A stretch of DNA of 64,000 bases from Rhodococcus_G sp042879035 (GTDB lineage: Bacteria > Actinomycetota > Actinomycetes > Mycobacteriales > Mycobacteriaceae), in NCBI RefSeq assembly GCF_042879035.1, contig NZ_JBIAOU010000021.1, positions 17,595 through 81,594 of the forward strand. Reading direction: 5' to 3'. The notes below the pieces were generated by a model. That model was given only the letters and a program-made list of their open reading frames with translations. It searched no databases and was not told the DNA's origin. Of the stretch, positions 61,070 to 64,000 are shown one piece after another; position 1 is the stretch's first letter, and each line of letters begins with the position of its first letter. The position numbers and the translations under genes were made by a program.

Positions 61070-63805
61070 TCACCCCTCCAACGGCTTGGCGCCGAGCATC
61101 TCGGAGAGCAGTTCCAGCGCCACCTCGTCGGGGTCGCGGCGGACGGACGGGTCGGCGGGGGTGGCCGCCTCCGCCATCATCTCCTCCTCGTCCTCCGCGG
61201 TGACCGAATCCGGTGACGCCGGCTCGTAGTCCACCGGCGGCGGCCCGGGATCGTCGGGATAGTCCGGGTAGTCCGGCGGCGGGATGTCGTCGTCGTGCGG
61301 GTCCGGCGCCGGCTCGGACCGGGTCGCCGCGGGCGGTGCGGCCTGAGCCTGGCTCGGCCGCGAGAACCGCGGCGCGCTTGGCTGTTTCGCCTGAGGCCGG
61401 GCCGGTGCCGGCCGAGCCGGCGCGGGCTGCTCGGCCGTACCGACCTCGCAGTGCACGGACCACTCCACCCCGAACACCTCACGCAGCGCGTCCCGGATCA
61501 CGTCGGCGTTGCGAGGCTCGACCAACCGCTTGGCGAGCGGCGCGGACGCGTGCACGAGCACCAGCGTGCCGTTGTCGACGCGGCCGACCGTCGCACCCGA
61601 CAACATGACCTCGACGGTGCGGCTGCGGTCGCGCACCTTGGCGCGCACCTCCGACCACACCGCCCGAACCGCCGCCGCGTCGGGCTCGCCGCCACCTGCC
61701 GCCGGTGCCGCGGCGATCGGCTCGTCCGCGGCAACCGGCTCGGCTTCCGTGATCGGCTCGTCCGCGGCAACCGGCTCGGCTTCCGTGATCGGCTCGGCTG
61801 CGGCAACGGGCGACTCCGGGAGCCCGGGCTCGGAAAGCACCGGCTCGGGGTTCACCGGCTCGGGGTTCACCGGCTCGGGGTTCACCGGCTCGGGGTTCAC
61901 CGGCTCGGAGAACACCGGCTCGGAGAACACCGGATCGGCAACCGCGGGGTCCGCGTCCGCGCCATCCGCCACTGCGGCGAGCGCGTCCATGACCTCGGGC
62001 TCACCGATCTCCGGCTCGGCGAGCTCGACTTCGGCGGGCTCCGCCTCGGCGGTCGCGGCCTCCGCGGGCTCGGTGACGTCCGGGGCCTCAGGGACCTGCT
62101 CCTCGCCGCGGACCGTCTCGGCGACCTCGGACCGCGCGGTGTCGCGCTCGGTTGCCGCGTCGGCACCCTCCGATGGGAATTCCGCTGCCGGCGAGGGAGA
62201 TTCGTGCGGCGGTTCAGCGACGGGGACGGACGGCACGGGATGCACCGGCGGTTCGGCGACGGGTGCACCGGACGCCACGTCGATCGCCGACCGGGCCGCC
62301 ACGGCCCGGGCACGCGCAGCGGCGGCCTCCGCCAAGGCCAGCGCTTCGGCAGCGACCTTGGCAAGCGCCGCCGCCTCGGCCTCCGCGGCGGCTCGGGCAG
62401 CTGCGGCCGCCGTCGCCCGCACGTCCGCTTCGACCCGCGCCTGGGCTTCCGCCCGCGCGGCGACCTCGGCCTGCGCACGTACGTCCGCCTGCTGCTGTGC
62501 GGCCACGTCCTGTGCCTGCGCCGACGCGTCCGCCTCGGCCTGTTTGCGCTGCGACGGTCGTTGGAACCGAGGTGCCGGTTCGTCCGCACCGGGTCCCGCC
62601 GACGCGGCGGACGCGGCAGGCCGGGCCGCGGGCACGCCACCGGGCGCCGCGACGACACCACCCTGCTCGAGCCGTTCGATGCGCTGCAGCACCGCCGATT
62701 CCGCGTCCGATGCCGCGGGCAGCAACATCCGCGCGCAGATCACCTCGAGGAGCAGTCGCGGCGCGGTTGCTCCGCGCATCTCCCCGAGGCCGGTGTGCAG
62801 CAACTCCGCGTACCGGGCCAGGGTCGCGGGACCGATCCGCTCCGATTCCTCCCGCATCCGGTCCAGCACGTCCTCGGGCGCGTCGACCAGCCCGCGGTCA
62901 CCGGCGTCGGGGACGGCACGCATCAGGATCAGGTCGCGGATCCGTTCGAGGAGGTCCACCGCGAAGCGTCGGGGGTCGTGGCCCGCGTCCATCACCTTGT
63001 CGACGGTGCCGAACAGCCCGGCGCCGTCGCCGGCGGCCAGCGCGTCGACCGCCTCGTCGATCAGCGCGACGTCCGTGACCCCGAGCAGGGCGAGCGCCCG
63101 GGCGTACGTGACGCCCTCCTCACCGGCACCGGCGAGCAGCTGGTCGAGCACGCTGAGCGAGTCGCGCGGCGAGCCGCCACCGGCCCGGATGACCAGCGGA
63201 TACACCGCATCCTGGACGGCGACGTTCTCCTGGCCGCAGATCTTCTCGAGCAGTTCGCGCATGGTGTTCGGCGCGAGCAGCCGGAACGGATAGTGATGGG
63301 TGCGCGAGCGGATCGTCGGCAGCACCTTCTCCGGTTCGGTGGTCGCGAACACGAAGATCAGGTGCTCCGGCGGCTCCTCCACGATCTTGAGCAGGGCGTT
63401 GAAACCCTGCGTGGTGACCATGTGGGCCTCGTCGACGATGAAGATGCGGTAACGCGACTCGGCCGGAGCGTAGAAGGCGCGGTCGCGCAGCTCGCGGGTG
63501 TCGTCGACGCCGCCGTGGCTGGCGGCGTCGAGCTCGATCACGTCGAGGTTGCCCGGGCCGCCCGGGCCGAGGGCGACGCAGGAGTGGCAGGTGCCGCACG
63601 GCGTCGACGTGGGGCCCTCGACACAGTTGAGGGAGCGGGCGAGGATCCGGGCGGACGACGTCTTGCCACAGCCGCGAGGCCCGGAGAACAGGTACGCGTG
63701 GTTGATGCGTCCCGCGTCGAGTGCGGTGCTCAGCGGCTCGGTGACGTGCTCCTGCCCGACCACCTCCGCGAAGGTCGCCGGTCGGTATTTCCGGTAGAGG
63801 GCCAC
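61070..63805 (-). CDS. dnaX: DNA polymerase III subunits gamma/tau with an extended C-terminal region
   Basis: A 911-residue protein. The AAA+ clamp-loader ATPase has Walker A SGPRGCGKTSSA near residue 42, the zinc site C61/C70/C73/C76 (LNCVEG...CGTCHSC), IVDEAHM near 125 and the SRC-like IRSRTHHYPF near 165. Domain III ends near 370. The remainder is a very long Ala/Glu/Pro-rich segment with coiled A-R-A stretches and tandem repeats (PVNPE repeated). A second folded part (VRAVWSEVRAKVRDRSRTVE, VLVHASAPLAKRLVE) follows near 715-800 and corresponds to tau's C-terminal region. The GTG at 63803-63805 gives the standard N-terminus. It loads the beta clamp and links to the polymerase core. Confidence 0.95.
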   Translation of the reverse strand: MALYRKYRPATFAEVVGQEHVTEPLSTALDAGRINHAYLFSGPRGCGKTSSARILARSLNCVEGPTSTPCGTCHSCVALGPGGPGNLDVIELDAASHGGVDDTRELRDRAFYAPAESRYRIFIVDEAHMVTTQGFNALLKIVEEPPEHLIFVFATTEPEKVLPTIRSRTHHYPFRLLAPNTMRELLEKICGQENVAVQDAVYPLVIRAGGGSPRDSLSVLDQLLAGAGEEGVTYARALALLGVTDVALIDEAVDALAAGDGAGLFGTVDKVMDAGHDPRRFAVDLLERIRDLILMRAVPDAGDRGLVDAPEDVLDRMREESERIGPATLARYAELLHTGLGEMRGATAPRLLLEVICARMLLPAASDAESAVLQRIERLEQGGVVAAPGGVPAARPAASAASAGPGADEPAPRFQRPSQRKQAEADASAQAQDVAAQQQADVRAQAEVAARAEAQARVEADVRATAAAAARAAAEAEAAALAKVAAEALALAEAAAARARAVAARSAIDVASGAPVAEPPVHPVPSVPVAEPPHESPSPAAEFPSEGADAATERDTARSEVAETVRGEEQVPEAPDVTEPAEAATAEAEPAEVELAEPEIGEPEVMDALAAVADGADADPAVADPVFSEPVFSEPVNPEPVNPEPVNPEPVNPEPVLSEPGLPESPVAAAEPITEAEPVAADEPITEAEPVAADEPIAAAPAAGGGEPDAAAVRAVWSEVRAKVRDRSRTVEVMLSGATVGRVDNGTLVLVHASAPLAKRLVEPRNADVIRDALREVFGVEWSVHCEVGTAEQPAPARPAPARPQAKQPSAPRFSRPSQAQAAPPAATRSEPAPDPHDDDIPPPDYPDYPDDPGPPPVDYEPASPDSVTAEDEEEMMAEAATPADPSVRRDPDEVALELLSEMLGAKPLEG
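61824..61928 (-). repeat. 15-bp tandem repeats inside dnaX
   Basis: Four perfect copies of ACCGGCTCGGGGTTC (61839-61898) are flanked by degenerate copies (to 61928 and back to about 61824), encoding PVNPE/PVFSE repeats. A further 36-bp unit (EPITEAEPVAAD) is duplicated at about 61731-61790. It is coding, in frame, and likely to vary in length between strains. Confidence 0.85.
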
Positions 63806-63871
63806 GCCGTGAGGGTACCGGCGATCCCCGACACCGGGTCCACTCGCCGCCACCACGTCTCCCGCACCACC

Positions 63872-63893
63872 GGCTGAAGGGCACCTTCGAGCG
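63872..63893. repeat. Half of a palindromic terminator (single arm)
   Basis: GGCTGAAGGGCACCTTCGAG matches one arm of the hairpin family seen at 19149 and 37210, but no matching arm follows within the window. An insertion-sequence end starts about 15 bp further right. Confidence 0.45.
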
Positions 63894-63906
63894 GCCCAAC
63901 CGCATC

Positions 63907-64000
63907 TGAACTGGTCCCCGGAAGTTGGACTGCGAAATTCGGTTCCGACTTCCGGGGAGTGGTGTCATGGATGCACGAAGTTCGTTGTCCGAGGGGCAGC
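63907..64000 (+). mobile_element. Left end of a probable IS element, cut by the window edge
   Basis: TGAACTGGTCCCCGGAAGTT looks like an IS3-type terminal repeat. A hairpin CCCCGGAAGT (63916-63925)/ACTTCCGGGG (63948-63957) follows. A reading frame then starts at ATG 63967 (MDARSSLSEGQ), which resembles the N-terminus of transposase OrfA helix-turn-helix proteins. Only 11 codons are visible, so the family assignment is tentative. Confidence 0.5.

Noticed and set aside
61824..61928. Short tandem repeats that could suggest a CRISPR-like array
   Set aside because: Units are 15 bp, directly adjacent without spacers, and in frame with dnaX; they are a coding repeat.
61295..63877. An 860-codon open frame opposite dnaX
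   Set aside because: Composition is Arg/Gly repeats caused by the GC-rich third positions of dnaX; no start signal or domain.

Overview
The window is very GC-rich actinobacterial chromosome, most likely from Rhodococcus or a close mycolic-acid relative. Three things suggest this: a MurT/GatD pair for lipid II amidation, a methyl-branched fatty acid pair (FAD oxidase plus cyclopropane-synthase-like methyltransferase), and a ben/cat cluster of the rhodococcal type. The backbone follows the order known from Mycobacterium tuberculosis Rv3708c-Rv3721c: asd-ask, leuA, murT-gatD, recR-ybaB, a cell-wall amidase (Rv3717 type), an SRPBCC protein (Rv3718c), the Rv3719/Rv3720-type oxidase and methyltransferase, and dnaX. 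Accessory blocks sit between these landmarks.

Region by region. 1-7.6 kb: a partial YqeY gene, a metallophosphoesterase, tRNA-Pro(CGG), a VOC protein, a damaged secreted Ig-repeat protein fused head-on into a damaged PLP decarboxylase, dps, a furA-type regulator, a YihY membrane protein and a DUF309 protein. 7.6-17 kb: asd and ask, LtrA, a PolA-like polymerase, remnants of an AraC regulator and of a MurJ-type pseudokinase domain, pirin, a small acetyltransferase, an AhpD-like protein and a pentapeptide-repeat protein. 17-24.6 kb: a leucine leader peptide with attenuator, leuA, a SHOCT/DUF6325 group, a divergent LysR/EamA pair, and murT-gatD. 24.6-37.2 kb: a secreted lipase, an MFS/AraC pair, ndh with a divergent LysR, DUF899, recR-ybaB, and the Rv3717-Rv3720-like block. 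37.4-45 kb: fadB-fadA, a NarL-type two-component pair, and a membrane protein.

45-60 kb is one aromatic catabolism island. An AraC activator, benABCD, two benzoate transporters (benK, benE) and a LuxR-type ATPase regulator read rightward, followed by a divergent catR and catABC. Together they take up benzoate, oxidise it to catechol, cleave the ring in the ortho position and deliver 3-oxoadipate enol-lactone. The later steps of that pathway are not in the window, but fadBA could serve general beta-oxidation nearby. A small protein with an intradiol-dioxygenase-like fold but without the iron ligands flanks the island. BenC carries an extra C-terminal FCD (GntR-type ligand-binding) domain, the most unusual protein architecture here.

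60-64 kb: an alpha/beta hydrolase, dnaX with a long repeat-containing C-terminal part, and at the right edge the start of a probable insertion sequence next to half of a palindromic terminator. Several long perfect hairpins with a shared core (GAAGG-GCCCTT-GTTCG) act as convergent terminators. No CRISPR array, prophage or rRNA was seen.
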